Shown here: piece after piece, positions 1 through 9,166 of the stretch
Numbering within the stretch: position 1 is the first letter of the stretch
Layout of the letters: every line of letters begins with the position of its first letter
Origin: Rhizobiaceae bacterium
GTDB lineage: Bacteria > Pseudomonadota > Alphaproteobacteria > Rhizobiales > Rhizobiaceae
Reading direction: 5' to 3'
Assembly: GCA_017640615.1 (NCBI GenBank)
Contig: JAEPQK010000004.1
Location: 434,001-498,000, forward strand
Length of the DNA: 64,000 bases
Program-made: the position numbers and the translations under genes
Notes under the pieces: generated by a model
Told to the model about the DNA's origin: nothing
Database searches by the model: none
The model's input: the letters and a program-made list of their open reading frames with translations, nothing else

Positions 1-525
1 ATTGCCGAAGCCGTCGCCAATGCCGACGCCGCGTGACGCCCGCAGGAGATGAGAACTGGTCTGAATGGCAGCGTAGAGCACGAGATAGACGGTCGCGGCG
101 CGCGCCAGCGCACCGCCATAGGAGGCATCCGCCCAGAAATAGAACACGCAAGCGGAGACCATCGTGCCGGCGAGCCAGAGAGCCGCGCTGAAGCGCAAGG
201 CGCCCTTCATGGTGGCTGCGTCATCTTCAGCTGAATATTCGTTCCAGCTGCGCATCAGCAAAATCTGCTGGCCGACCGTGGCGATAATGCCCGTAAGACC
301 AACGGCCGAAAACAGGATTGAATAGATGCCGAACTGCGTTTCCTGAAGCACGTTCACTGCCAGCGCGACCAGCGCGAAGTTGAAGACCATCATGGAGGCC
401 TTCAGCACCAGCACGCCAGCAATGCCACGCATCGACGGATTGGTCGCAAGCGCGCGTGCCTTGTCGGCCAGTCGCGCGGGCAGCGAAGCATTTCTAGTCG
501 GAGTTGGACGCACGGGGGTGGGCAT
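1..525 (-). CDS. Polysaccharide flippase (Wzx/MATE-like), N-terminal part
   Basis: Only the first 175 residues are in the window; the reading frame stays open through base 1, so the gene continues leftwards. After a short basic N-terminus there are four hydrophobic stretches spaced as in lipid-linked oligosaccharide flippases: around residues 36-62, 66-94, 110-132 and 141-160. The segment FGIYSILFSAVGL resembles the second helix of the polysaccharide biosynthesis/MVF fold. Proteins of this class move undecaprenyl-linked repeat units across the inner membrane, which fits the copolymerase, polymerase-like protein and glycosyltransferases next door. The ATG at 523-525 is the first in frame. The gene lies 66 bases after the oxygenase gene on the same strand and is probably co-transcribed with it. 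The class is inferred from hydrophobicity and context, since the C-terminal half is missing. Confidence 0.7.
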   Translation of the reverse strand, partial: MPTPVRPTPTRNASLPARLADKARALATNPSMRGIAGVLVLKASMMVFNFALVALAVNVLQETQFGIYSILFSAVGLTGIIATVGQQILLMRSWNEYSAEDDAATMKGALRFSAALWLAGTMVSACVFYFWADASYGGALARAATVYLVLYAAIQTSSHLLRASRGVGIGDGFGN

Positions 526-591
526 CAGGGAGTACCTCGGGGAAGCTTGCGTGGCGCCGCCGGGGGAGCGGCGCCACCGCAATCGCCTCGA

Positions 592-1527
592 TCAGGCGAT
601 GTCGACGCGGCCTTCCGGGGCCGAAGCATCGATGCGGAAGTGACGTGCCTTTTCGACATCACCGTCGATCTGGCCGCCGAACTTCTTCCACATGAACGCG
701 GCTGCGGCCTTCGGGTAGACATGCATGCCGTAGTCGTTGGTGGTTTTCGTGCCGACGCCGACCGTGCGGCGCAGGACACCATTGCCGTAGTGCACGGCGT
801 AGGAATTCCAGATCGCCTTGGTCCAATGTTCCATCGCCACCGAGATGTTCAGGCAGTCATGGTTCTGCACACGGTGTGGCGCATAAAGCGGCCAGGTGAT
901 CATGTTGCCCGGCTCGAGATCGACCTTGGTCGCATAGTCGTCGAACCAGTTCTGGTAGGCCAGATCTTCGTCGGTTTCGCGCAGCAGTATCTTTTCAACG
1001 CTCTGCGGGCTCATGAAGGCCTCCGAGCGAGGGTAAAGATAGACGCTCTTCACGCCCTCGATCTGCCACAGCGACTGGCCCTGAATATCGGCGTGATAGA
1101 AGACCTTGGCATTCGGCGACGAGATCAGAATGTGCATGTTGCGCTTGAAGGTCTTGAAGCCCGGCATGCGCGCTTCGAATTCGTCGAAGATTTCGTCAAG
1201 CAGCTTGCGGTACTCCGGCGACCAGTCCATCACGCGGCGCAAATTCATCCACATGCGGCCTTTCTCGATAGCCTTGATGGCATCCTTGCCGGACGCGCCG
1301 TCGAGCACACCATAGATGCGGTCGGGCCGGTCGGTTTCCACGCACATGGATTCCAGCCCGAGCTCGTTCGGCGGACAGTTGTCGATGAGCTTGGCGATTG
1401 CCGCGCGGGTAAATAGTCCTGTCTCACGCAGCGAATGCTGCAGCTGAACCAGCTCGCGGCCGAACAGCCGCTCATGGCGCTCTTCCCAGTTGGTGATGAT
1501 GTCCCGGTTCATAACCATCGAATTCAT
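592..1527 (-). CDS. Cupin/JmjC-like oxygenase of the polysaccharide locus
   Basis: A 311-residue protein with no signal peptide or membrane segment. Residues 143-165 (FYHADIQGQSLWQIEGVKSV) look like the iron-binding strand of cupin_8/JmjC-type Fe(II)/2-oxoglutarate oxygenases. H145 and D147 would be the HxD pair and H218 (in APHRV) the distal histidine, giving a possible 2-His-1-carboxylate triad. A GNMITWPLYAPH segment resembles the usual turn before the distal histidine. The ATG at 1527 was chosen because AGGAG lies 8 bases upstream; a longer frame to 1614 starts in unlikely sequence. Its place beside a flippase suggests hydroxylation or other tailoring of a sugar or carrier, but no substrate can be read from sequence. 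A non-enzymatic cupin is the main alternative. Confidence 0.6.
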   Translation of the reverse strand: MNSMVMNRDIITNWEERHERLFGRELVQLQHSLRETGLFTRAAIAKLIDNCPPNELGLESMCVETDRPDRIYGVLDGASGKDAIKAIEKGRMWMNLRRVMDWSPEYRKLLDEIFDEFEARMPGFKTFKRNMHILISSPNAKVFYHADIQGQSLWQIEGVKSVYLYPRSEAFMSPQSVEKILLRETDEDLAYQNWFDDYATKVDLEPGNMITWPLYAPHRVQNHDCLNISVAMEHWTKAIWNSYAVHYGNGVLRRTVGVGTKTTNDYGMHVYPKAAAAFMWKKFGGQIDGDVEKARHFRIDASAPEGRVDIA

Positions 1528-1748
1528 GTGACACGCTCCTGTCGCTTTCGTCCTCGCCGGGCACGGCGATCGAGCCGCAGTCCGGATACCCGTCCCTGTC
1601 CCACTTGGGCACAAGGGCAGTGATATATCCCTGCGTATCGCGAAAACCGTACCGAACAGGTAATTCGACCGGCTCCGTTGAGGTGGCGGTTAACGGTGGG
1701 TTAAGTTCGCGCTTTCCAGATCGGAACGAAGCGTTGAAATTGCGCCGA

Positions 1749-1770
1749 TTTTAGCCATTGCGGGCTAAAA
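1749..1770. promoter_or_regulatory. 8-bp inverted repeat in a 346-base intergenic region
   Basis: Arms TTTTAGCC (1749-1756) and GGCTAAAA (1763-1770) are perfectly complementary, with 6 bases between them. They lie in the non-coding stretch 1528-1873, upstream of the oxygenase gene and downstream of the copolymerase gene. With A/T ends and a central spacer it could be a dyad operator. It could also be a weak bidirectional terminator, although no long T-tract follows on either strand. Nothing else recognisable was found in this stretch. Confidence 0.35.
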
Positions 1771-1873
1771 CACGCTCTTCGCGCCATGGGCGGGATGGAT
1801 AAGCGCCGTGACGCAGAAAAGTTAGTTTGCGGCACGCGCTTGTTCCGAAAGAGAACAGCCCGTTCTGGAAGAA

Positions 1874-3505
1874 CTAACCGTAACGGCGAAGGTCCCGATT
1901 TGATCGCTGGCTCGCCGAGGAGCGCTTTGGTTGCGCATAGCGGTCCGGTTTGAAGCCATTGGCCGCATACCCGTCGTCCTCATCCTGCCAGTCGTCGAGC
2001 AGCGACAGTGGATCGCGGTCCGGCGTTTGGCGGCGCTTGCGGGTTGCTGGCTGGGGCGGCATCTGCGCCGGTCGTCGTGGCCGGTCGACTCTAGCGCGGA
2101 TGGCCTCAGTTGCAGAACGCTTCACTCGTCTGGTCACTGCGCCCAGGTTGAGGCCGATGATCGCCGCGGTCGCGATGATCAAGCTGACCAATGCAAGCGC
2201 CGGCCCGATCATTGAAAGCGAAGGTCGGGTAGATCGGAGCGGCGGCACGGCCTCCGAAACAATGCGCACATTGTCCTCGACCAGAAGCGCCAGTTCGTCC
2301 GTCTGTTTGTTGCGTGCGAGAAACTGTTGGTAGATGTCACGGTTTGCGGCGGCTTCGCGTTCAAGCGCATCAAGTTCCACTTGAGCGGCTTCCGTCAGGC
2401 TGACGCCGGAGCTCAACGATGCGATCTGCTTTTCCAGCTCCGCCTGTTTGTTGGCGGCAACGTCGAGCGTGGCCTTGAGCTGCTGTTCGAGCAGCCGCCG
2501 CTCTTCCGCGATCTGACTATCGAGCCCGCGCATCATTTGCTGAGTCTGGATAATTCTCGGATGCCTCGGTCCGTAGATTTGCTGCTGCTGCTCCAGCGAC
2601 TGGGCAAGCTCGGCGCGCTGCTGCCGAAGGAACGAGAGTTGGCCGCCTTCACCGCTCTGTCGTGCGGAAATTGAGATGCTGCCGCCACCCTTCACTTCGT
2701 CGTAGCGCGCGCGGGCTTCTTCTGTTTCATTCTTTGCGACGGCGAGTTGCTGGCTGAGTTCGGTCAGCTGACGCATCTGAAGCGTGTTCGTCTGGTCAAC
2801 GAACACGATGCCTTTTTCGGCCTTGAACTTGGCGACGTCTTCTTCCGAAGCATTAAGCTTGGCGCGCAGCTCCACCAGCCGCGCAGCGAGCGACTTGGCC
2901 GCGTTTACCGTCGCGAGATTGCGTGACTGATTCTGGCTGTCAGCAAAGGCATTTGCGACGCCGTTCGCAATGCGTGCTGCTTCTTCGCCGCTTTCGGCGG
3001 CATAGGAAATCTCGACGAGATAGGTCGCGCCCTTACGTTCGACGGTCAGCTTCTTGCGGAATTTGCCGAGCGCCTCGATCTGGCTTGTGCGGTCGATTTG
3101 GCCATCCGCGCCCGCTAGGCCAAGGTCCTTCATCGTGGCCAGCAAGAAGCCGTCCGACTTGACGATCTGAACCATGCTTTCCAGCACTGCGGCGTCAGCG
3201 CCGATCGCTGGCAGCACGTCTTCCTGCAATGTCACCCGCTGGTCACGCGGGTCGGCCAGAACAATTGCCGTTGCCTTGTAGGAAAAGGGATATGCGAGGA
3301 TTGCAGCTACGCATGCAGCGGTGATCACGCCGGCGACGACGGCAATTGGAATGGCCTTGCGCACAAGTAGCGACACAAGGGCGGATGGATCGAGGATACC
3401 ATCGCGCGGGCCGGCATCATTCGCTGCGGCAAACTCGCCGTCAGCCGGCGGGTTTGCGCCGGTCTGTTGATTGGCCGGGCGCGGCATATCCCACTCAGAA
3501 CGCAT
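1874..3505 (-). CDS. GumC/Wzz-type polysaccharide copolymerase without kinase domain
   Basis: A 543-residue inner-membrane protein. An N-terminal cytoplasmic tail is followed by a transmembrane helix near residues 42-63 (IPIAVVAGVITAACVAAIL), then the Wzz-type segment YKATAIVLADPRDQ. A long glutamine/glutamate-rich coiled-coil periplasmic region (about residues 190-400) follows, then a second transmembrane helix after the proline-rich PPLRSTRPS. The C-terminal tail of about 90 residues is basic and proline-rich and shows no Walker A motif or tyrosine cluster, so the BY-kinase domain of Wzc is absent, as in GumC-like proteins. Such proteins set chain length and bridge the inner membrane to the export pore. 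Start 3505 is preferred over 3532 because AGGAG precedes it by 6 bases. It is divergent from the polymerase-like gene. Confidence 0.85.
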   Translation of the reverse strand: MRSEWDMPRPANQQTGANPPADGEFAAANDAGPRDGILDPSALVSLLVRKAIPIAVVAGVITAACVAAILAYPFSYKATAIVLADPRDQRVTLQEDVLPAIGADAAVLESMVQIVKSDGFLLATMKDLGLAGADGQIDRTSQIEALGKFRKKLTVERKGATYLVEISYAAESGEEAARIANGVANAFADSQNQSRNLATVNAAKSLAARLVELRAKLNASEEDVAKFKAEKGIVFVDQTNTLQMRQLTELSQQLAVAKNETEEARARYDEVKGGGSISISARQSGEGGQLSFLRQQRAELAQSLEQQQQIYGPRHPRIIQTQQMMRGLDSQIAEERRLLEQQLKATLDVAANKQAELEKQIASLSSGVSLTEAAQVELDALEREAAANRDIYQQFLARNKQTDELALLVEDNVRIVSEAVPPLRSTRPSLSMIGPALALVSLIIATAAIIGLNLGAVTRRVKRSATEAIRARVDRPRRPAQMPPQPATRKRRQTPDRDPLSLLDDWQDEDDGYAANGFKPDRYAQPKRSSASQRSNRDLRRYG

Positions 3506-3679
3506 TCCGCACTCCTGTTTGACAGCAGCCATCGCCTGTGGCGGGCCGCCATGGCTCGAACTATGACCAATGGGTAAACAGAAATGTTGAATGCCCGGTT
3601 AACCTCGCGGTGAGACGATGGGTTCTAAAGTGCCGCCGTTTTGACAACGAGACGGCTTCTGAGCCACCCGGGTCTGACA

Positions 3680-5203
3680 ATGACGATTGCCGAGACGTCC
3701 TACAGACAACATGCCGAGAACGGCCGGATGCTGCGCGCCGGCACCATGATTGCAGCGGCTTTCGAGACGATGGCGATGTTGGCTGCGGCGCTCTTGCTCG
3801 TTGCGACACCGCTGGTTCTGCATTTGCTGCACCCTGCGGCTGGCATCTTTGCGGCGCTGCTGCTGGCGGGAATTTGCGCAGGGCGCATGCCGCATGTGGC
3901 GCTCGTTGCCATCCCCTTCGGTTTCCTGTTCCAGAATCTGATCGTCTCGCTGCTCGCAAACCAGCTCTCGACCGCCGATTTCGACATCATCAGGGGCTAC
4001 AATTTTCTGACGCTTGCTTCCGTCTGGTTGGTAACCGCAGCTCGGTTTCTAACGCGTTGGGAAGATCGGAACCGGTTGCTGGACCCCTACGTTAAGTTCT
4101 CGGTCGCGATATTGTTCGTCATCGGCGTCTACTTCATCTACGGCTATATCCGCACCGAAATGACGGCCGTCATCTACCTGCGCAATATCGTAACGCCGCT
4201 GCTTCTGTTTCAGATTTGCCTGGTGCTGTTTGAACAGCAGCAGATCAGGATCGGCGCCGCACTTTCTGGCTTGGCGGTGCTGGCGATCCTCTTCGGCTTC
4301 ACCGAGTTTCTGAACCGCGAGTTCTGGCTGGCTGCCACTAACGGTCGCGCCTATTGGGAACTTGCTGGCGACGCGAACTGGGTTTCGCTGGCCTATGACA
4401 AATCGGCTCGTGAGAGCGGTCATGTCGTGACAGGACTGGTCGACACCTTCCGCATCGCAGCATTCAATTCGCCGCTACTGGCAGATTTCGAAATCGAAGT
4501 GTTACGGCTCTTCGGTCCCAACATGCACGCGATCAGCTTTGCCTATGCGCTGTCGTTCCTCAGCATCTTCTGCCTCTACCGGGCGCGCTTCGGCCTTGCA
4601 GCGCTGCTGTTTGTTCTGATGGTTTTATGCAATGCAAAAGGGCCCCTGATCGTCTTTCTGCTGGTGGCGGCGGGCTGGACCATTTTTCGCCTGCTTGGCG
4701 CGCGCCTTGGCTTCATGGCGACTTCCATGGCTCTGGCTGCCTATGCGGTACTCGGCATTCTGGTCGGCCTCGACATCGAAGACTACCACGTGCTTGGCTT
4801 GATGGCGGGGCTCTCCGACTTTCCGCTCAATCCCGTTGGTTGGGGCATCGGCTCCGGTGGAAATCTTTCGCCCGACTTCAATACGATCGACTGGTCAGCT
4901 GCACAGGGCGACGGGCGCACCCCCTTCGCGGTCGAAAGCTCGGTTGCGGTGTTGCTGCACCAGATGGGCATTTTCGCTTTCGGGATCATCGCCTTCTACG
5001 CCTGGGTAGCATGGCGGGTGATGAGGCTCGCCCGCATCACCGACGACAACCTTCACGCCGCTGCCGCCCTCGGCCTGATGTGCATGGTGGTCAATGGCCT
5101 GTTTCAGGAAGAGGCCTATTTCGCCCCGCTCGCGCTCGCGCTGTTCCTCGGACTGGCCGGCATGATCCTGGGTGCCGCGGCCAGAAACCGCTTAAGCGCC
5201 TGA
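3680..5203 (+). CDS. Polytopic membrane protein, Wzy/O-antigen-ligase-like
   Basis: A 507-residue protein with about ten to twelve hydrophobic helices. A larger extramembrane part lies roughly in the middle (about residues 210-290) and another near residues 375-415 (GWGIGSGGNLSPDFNTIDW). This layout resembles Wzy polymerases and WaaL-type ligases, which have long periplasmic loops and little sequence identity between families. Its place between a copolymerase and a GT4 enzyme supports polymerisation of undecaprenyl-linked repeat units. The ATG at 3680 is used; an in-frame TTG at 3641 would add 13 polar residues and has no better ribosome site. Neither start has a strong Shine-Dalgarno sequence. 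The role is inferred from topology and context; the family was not recognised from a signature motif. Confidence 0.65.
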   Translation: MTIAETSYRQHAENGRMLRAGTMIAAAFETMAMLAAALLLVATPLVLHLLHPAAGIFAALLLAGICAGRMPHVALVAIPFGFLFQNLIVSLLANQLSTADFDIIRGYNFLTLASVWLVTAARFLTRWEDRNRLLDPYVKFSVAILFVIGVYFIYGYIRTEMTAVIYLRNIVTPLLLFQICLVLFEQQQIRIGAALSGLAVLAILFGFTEFLNREFWLAATNGRAYWELAGDANWVSLAYDKSARESGHVVTGLVDTFRIAAFNSPLLADFEIEVLRLFGPNMHAISFAYALSFLSIFCLYRARFGLAALLFVLMVLCNAKGPLIVFLLVAAGWTIFRLLGARLGFMATSMALAAYAVLGILVGLDIEDYHVLGLMAGLSDFPLNPVGWGIGSGGNLSPDFNTIDWSAAQGDGRTPFAVESSVAVLLHQMGIFAFGIIAFYAWVAWRVMRLARITDDNLHAAAALGLMCMVVNGLFQEEAYFAPLALALFLGLAGMILGAAARNRLSA

Positions 5204-5267
5204 GGGCAATCATTTCTTGACCATTGGCTGAGAGAGTGGCGGTCTCGAACGCAACCAGCAGATTGCA

Positions 5268-6461
5268 ATGACAAGCGGCGCGCGCAACCGGCCACTCAAG
5301 CTCCTCTTTGTGCAAACGCAGGCCGAAATGGCCGGCGCGCAGGAGATTTCGCGTATTCTGGGTGAGGGGCTTGCTGCCCTGAATCACGGCGGAGAGGCCG
5401 TGTTTGAGGTCGAGCACCTGTTTCTCTACCGCAAGACCGCGGCATTCGACGCCATGCCGGGAGCGTTTTTCGTTAGTCGCGAACGCCCCTCCGGTCCGCT
5501 CGCGCTGGCCGGTTTCATTTGGCGGCTCTTCAGGATGATGCGCGAGCGCAAGCCAGACGTGGTTCTGACCTTTCAGCATTTCGGCAACATCGTCGCGGCT
5601 CCGGCCGCCCGACTGGCCGGTGTGCCACGCGTGATTGCCAACCATGTGTCCGCGCCCGCAACGATCAGCCCGGCAGTGCGCTTAATCGACCGCTTGATCG
5701 GCCGCATCGGGGCCTATGATGTGATCACCGCGAACTCACGCCAAACCTGGAATGACTATCAGGACTATCCGGCCACCTACGCGCGCCGTCTGGTGCTTGT
5801 GCCGCATGGCTTCGCCGACCGCAGCTCGAACCTGGACAAGAAGACGGCGCGCAGTGCGTTCAGCTTACCGGAAGATGCGCCGGTAATCGGCTCCGTCGCG
5901 CGGCTTCACCCGCTGAAGCGTCTGGAGCACGCACTTCAGATCATGCCGTCGCTGCCCGAGTGCTATCTGGCAATTGCTGGGCAGGGGCCCGATGCCGAAC
6001 GGCTGAAGTCGATCGCGACCGAGCTTGGCATAGCTGAGCGTGTCCACTTCACAGGTGAGATGGAGCCTGAGCGCGTGGGCGATTTTGTGGCCGCGCTCGA
6101 CCTATTCGTATTTCCCTCGGTTGCCGAGACGTTCGGGCTGGCGGCGGTCGAAGCAGCGCAGGCCGGTGTGCCGGTCGTTGCCAACGATATACCGGTGTTG
6201 CGCGAAGTGCTGGAAGTCGATGGCAGGCCATGCGCGGCTCTCGTCGACACCTCAGACATAGCTGCCTTCAGCGCTACCGTTGCCGAACTGCTGGCAGACC
6301 GCGACCGCGGCGCCGAACTTTCGGCCCTCGGCCGCATGCTCTCCAAAAAGCACTCGCGCGAGGCGATGATCGATACCTATCGCGGCTTGATCGAAGGTGA
6401 AGGTGCGCCAGCGCAGGCCGGCAAAACGTCGTTCGCAGGCGCGGCGTCGACCAACGCATGA
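5268..6461 (+). CDS. GT4 family glycosyltransferase
   Basis: A 397-residue GT-B fold retaining glycosyltransferase. The N-terminal acceptor domain begins with LKLLFVQTQAEMAGAQE, the usual first beta strand and glycine turn. The C-terminal donor domain shows VIGSVARLHPLKRLEHAL, LAIAGQGPDAERL and the EX7E pair E287/E295 in AETFGLAAVEA, which places the nucleotide-sugar phosphate. It probably adds a sugar to a lipid-linked repeat unit on the cytoplasmic side of the membrane. It starts 64 bases after the polymerase-like gene and overlaps the next gene by ATGA, so the three plus-strand genes look like one operon. The last 20 residues are alanine-rich and probably disordered. Donor and acceptor sugars cannot be assigned. 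Confidence 0.88.
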   Translation: MTSGARNRPLKLLFVQTQAEMAGAQEISRILGEGLAALNHGGEAVFEVEHLFLYRKTAAFDAMPGAFFVSRERPSGPLALAGFIWRLFRMMRERKPDVVLTFQHFGNIVAAPAARLAGVPRVIANHVSAPATISPAVRLIDRLIGRIGAYDVITANSRQTWNDYQDYPATYARRLVLVPHGFADRSSNLDKKTARSAFSLPEDAPVIGSVARLHPLKRLEHALQIMPSLPECYLAIAGQGPDAERLKSIATELGIAERVHFTGEMEPERVGDFVAALDLFVFPSVAETFGLAAVEAAQAGVPVVANDIPVLREVLEVDGRPCAALVDTSDIAAFSATVAELLADRDRGAELSALGRMLSKKHSREAMIDTYRGLIEGEGAPAQAGKTSFAGAASTNA

Positions 6462-8026
6462 AACGCTCCGGCAAGACCATGAAGGTGCTCATCGTCATTG
6501 AAGCGAGTGCGCTGGCGCGTTGGGTGCCTGTGCTTGCTGGCAAGCTCGAAGCGGAATGGGCGGCGGACGTTCGCATTCGCGTGGTCGGCTCGCCTGCAGA
6601 CAACTCGGCTTTGATGACGCTGCTTTCGCTGGAGCGGATGGTTCTTTTCGGCGGCCGGCCACGCTGGAGCGACCGCGTAGACCTTGCGGAGATCGCCACG
6701 TATCAGGAATCGAATGCCGATGACCCAAGTGATGTAATCATCGACCTGCGCAATGATCCCGTCGGCGATTGGCCAGCCGGCACACTTATCATGCAGCCGC
6801 GTTTCAATGGTGCTCCCGGCGAGAATGCGCTGGCCGCCGCGCTGTTCTTTGGCGGTACGCCTTATTTGGAAATTCTCGCGGGTGCGGGAGGTGACGACCT
6901 GCGCGTCGCGGCGTCAGGGATGGCATCGCTGGAAGCCGCGGAGGGCACCGGCGGGGCAATGGAGGCCGTTTGGTCGCGCGTCATCCCGCTTCTCCCGAAG
7001 GCGCGGAAGAACTTCAACGACAAGGCTCCCCTCGCTGACCTTGCCGCGCGCGATGTGAGGCGAATATCGACTCCGAATATCGCGCCCTATGGCGCGAAAG
7101 CGATCGCGCAGGCGGCCGCCCGCGCAGCATATCGCCTGTGCTGCCATGCCCCGCATTGGCGCGTCGGCTGGCGCAAGGCGGTCGAGGGCGACGACGTCTG
7201 GACGCGCCACGATCTCGGCGGCGGGCAGTGGCAGGTGCTGGCCGATCCCGGCGATCATTTCTACGCCGATCCGTTTCCATGCTTCCGCGATGGCCAGGAT
7301 TATCTCTTCTTCGAAGACCTCGACCAGAAGACAGACAAGGGCGTCATCTCGGTGGTCGCCTTTGGCGACGATGGCAGGCCGGGCGAAGCACAGGTTGTTC
7401 TCGAAGAGCCATGGCACCTGTCTTACCCCTTCCTGATCGAGGAGGAGGGTGTGATTTACATGATCCCGGAGGCGTCGCTGTCGGGCGAGATTTCGATCTA
7501 CCGAGCGACCGACTTTCCGTTGGGCTGGCGCAAGGAGGCGGTGCTGGTTTCAGGCGTTGAAGCGGCGGACGCCACGGTCATCCGACACGGCGGGCGCTAC
7601 TGGATGTTCGCTGTGGTGCGCGATGGCATCGGTGGCTACTCCGATACGCTGGCGATCTGGCATGCGCCGGCGCTGTTGGGGCCATGGACCGCGCATCAAG
7701 GAAATCCGCTGCTGGTTGACGACCGCACCGCGCGGCCGGCTGGCAATATGGTCGTGCGCGACGGGGTGCTGTGGCGGCCGGTGCAGGATTGCCGCAACGG
7801 CTATGGCGCTGCACTCGGGCTGGCGCGAGTGGACAAGCTGAACACAAGAAGCTTCGAGCAGACGGTGGAAACCGTGCTGCGGCCTAATGCTGAATGGCCT
7901 GGTCGCAAACTGCATACGCTCAACAGTAATGGCCGCATCGAGACGATCGACGGCAGCGTGATCCGCCCAAAGATACCGGCGCTGGCGAGTATCGTCGAAA
8001 AGCGGATGACACCCGCCGGTCAGTAA
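6458..8026 (+). CDS. Glucosamine inositolphosphorylceramide transferase-like protein
   Basis: A 522-residue protein in two parts. Residues 1-200 resemble the formyltransferase-like, Rossmann-type N-terminus seen in some members of this group. Residues 240-500 carry repeated blade-like motifs with aromatic and acidic residues (FYADPFPCF, DYLFFEDLD, VIYMIPEAS, YWMFAVVRD, LHTLNSNGRIE), typical of the five-bladed propeller of proteins annotated as GINT family. In plants GINT1 adds a sugar to inositolphosphorylceramide; bacterial relatives occur in polysaccharide clusters and are poorly characterised. The start overlaps the GT4 gene by 4 bases (ATGA), and a second ATG at 6479 is possible. The 3' end overlaps the convergent GH5 gene by 7 bases. 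A role as glycosyltransferase or sugar modifier in the locus is inference. Confidence 0.7.
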   Translation: MKRSGKTMKVLIVIEASALARWVPVLAGKLEAEWAADVRIRVVGSPADNSALMTLLSLERMVLFGGRPRWSDRVDLAEIATYQESNADDPSDVIIDLRNDPVGDWPAGTLIMQPRFNGAPGENALAAALFFGGTPYLEILAGAGGDDLRVAASGMASLEAAEGTGGAMEAVWSRVIPLLPKARKNFNDKAPLADLAARDVRRISTPNIAPYGAKAIAQAAARAAYRLCCHAPHWRVGWRKAVEGDDVWTRHDLGGGQWQVLADPGDHFYADPFPCFRDGQDYLFFEDLDQKTDKGVISVVAFGDDGRPGEAQVVLEEPWHLSYPFLIEEEGVIYMIPEASLSGEISIYRATDFPLGWRKEAVLVSGVEAADATVIRHGGRYWMFAVVRDGIGGYSDTLAIWHAPALLGPWTAHQGNPLLVDDRTARPAGNMVVRDGVLWRPVQDCRNGYGAALGLARVDKLNTRSFEQTVETVLRPNAEWPGRKLHTLNSNGRIETIDGSVIRPKIPALASIVEKRMTPAGQ

Positions 8027-9162
8027 TCCTGGCGCGCAACAGGCGACAGAGCCTCGACTACGCCGCTGTCCGGCAAGCCTGTCTTCGGGTCCATCAGGCT
8101 GAAACCATCCTGAAAGTCCCAATGGGCCCAGCCGATGCATCGCGCCTTGGCCTGGCGTCCCACGGCCGCAAGCCAAGCGAGGCGGGATGCGCGAGGGGCG
8201 ACGAAGGCAAGTGTGCCGAACTCGTTCACCACCACCGGTTGGCCGGTGCGCTCGCTCCAGTCTGCCATGGTCTCGAACGCTTCGGCGATGCCAGCCTCGG
8301 TCCAGGGCTGGGCAAGCGAGCCTGCAAGGTCGTTGGCAAGTGCGAGTCGTCCCGCGCTCCGCAGGGCGGAGAGATTGGCCTGCACGGCCTCATCGTCGAG
8401 ATGAGCCGGAAAGGGCAGTCCGTCGAGATATTGCAGCGGGTCGTCCGGTCCACCCCAGTTTGCACCTTGATGGGTGAAATAGAACGGGTCGTAATAATGA
8501 ACTGCATAGACGATGTTGTCGTCGGCAAGCGGCGCCATTTGCGCCAGCGCGTCGAAACGCTGCGGGCCGGCTGGACCGACGACGATCGTGTGGTCCGGCA
8601 GCCATTGCCTGATATCGGCCACAAGCCCGCGCGCGGTTTCTTCCCAGATTTCCGAACTTGCCGGCGGCTCGTTGAGCAATTCGATGGCGACCTGTTCGGG
8701 TTCGAATAGGCGGATGACCGGTGCCAGCCGGCGCCAGATGTCGGAGAGAAATGAGCGCGCGGCGTCCGGCCCTTCATCGAGATAAGGCTCGGCCAGATGG
8801 CCGGCGTGAAGATCGACAGTCACGCTGTAGTCCATGCTGACCAGCAGGATGAGCTTCTCAAACAGCGCCTGGGCGAAGGCCTGCTGGTTATCGCCGTCGG
8901 CGAGTGGCGGGCGCTCGACAAGCAGCCTTATGTGCGTGAAGCCCGCCTCGCGCACGGCGCGCAGCTGTTCGGATGTGGGACGCACGGACGTTTCCGGGTG
9001 GTCCCAATTCGGCAGATTGACCCCGCGCTGCATGGTGGTCACCAGCTTCGGGTTCGGAAAGCCATTCCGTGCTTTACATGTGTCGGCGACGGTCGGCGCG
9101 GTCATAAGCAACGCTATGACGGTGCCAAGGATCATCCGCCGGATGGCTTCTGACATCGCCAT
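8020..9162 (-). CDS. Secreted GH5-family glycosidase (cellulase-like)
   Basis: A 380-residue protein with an N-terminal signal peptide (hydrophobic ILGTVIALLMTAPTVA, probable cleavage near A26). The glycoside hydrolase family 5 marks are present: RGVNLPNWDH near the start, THIRLLVERP, the acid/base glutamate E165 in LLNEPP, the histidine/tyrosine pair in VYAVHYYDPF, and the nucleophile E314 in VVNEFGTLAF, followed by WAHWDFQDGF. The enzyme should act in the periplasm or outside the cell on beta-linked glucan or mannan. In polysaccharide loci such enzymes trim or release the product. It follows the WecG-type gene with a 4-base gap, so the two are probably one operon. Substrate is not predictable within GH5. 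Confidence 0.88.
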   Translation of the reverse strand: MAMSEAIRRMILGTVIALLMTAPTVADTCKARNGFPNPKLVTTMQRGVNLPNWDHPETSVRPTSEQLRAVREAGFTHIRLLVERPPLADGDNQQAFAQALFEKLILLVSMDYSVTVDLHAGHLAEPYLDEGPDAARSFLSDIWRRLAPVIRLFEPEQVAIELLNEPPASSEIWEETARGLVADIRQWLPDHTIVVGPAGPQRFDALAQMAPLADDNIVYAVHYYDPFYFTHQGANWGGPDDPLQYLDGLPFPAHLDDEAVQANLSALRSAGRLALANDLAGSLAQPWTEAGIAEAFETMADWSERTGQPVVVNEFGTLAFVAPRASRLAWLAAVGRQAKARCIGWAHWDFQDGFSLMDPKTGLPDSGVVEALSPVARQDY

Positions 9163-9166
9163 TACA

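Noticed and set aside
3641..3679. An upstream TTG start for the polymerase-like protein
   Set aside because: The added 13 residues are polar and the ATG at 3680 fits the membrane start better.
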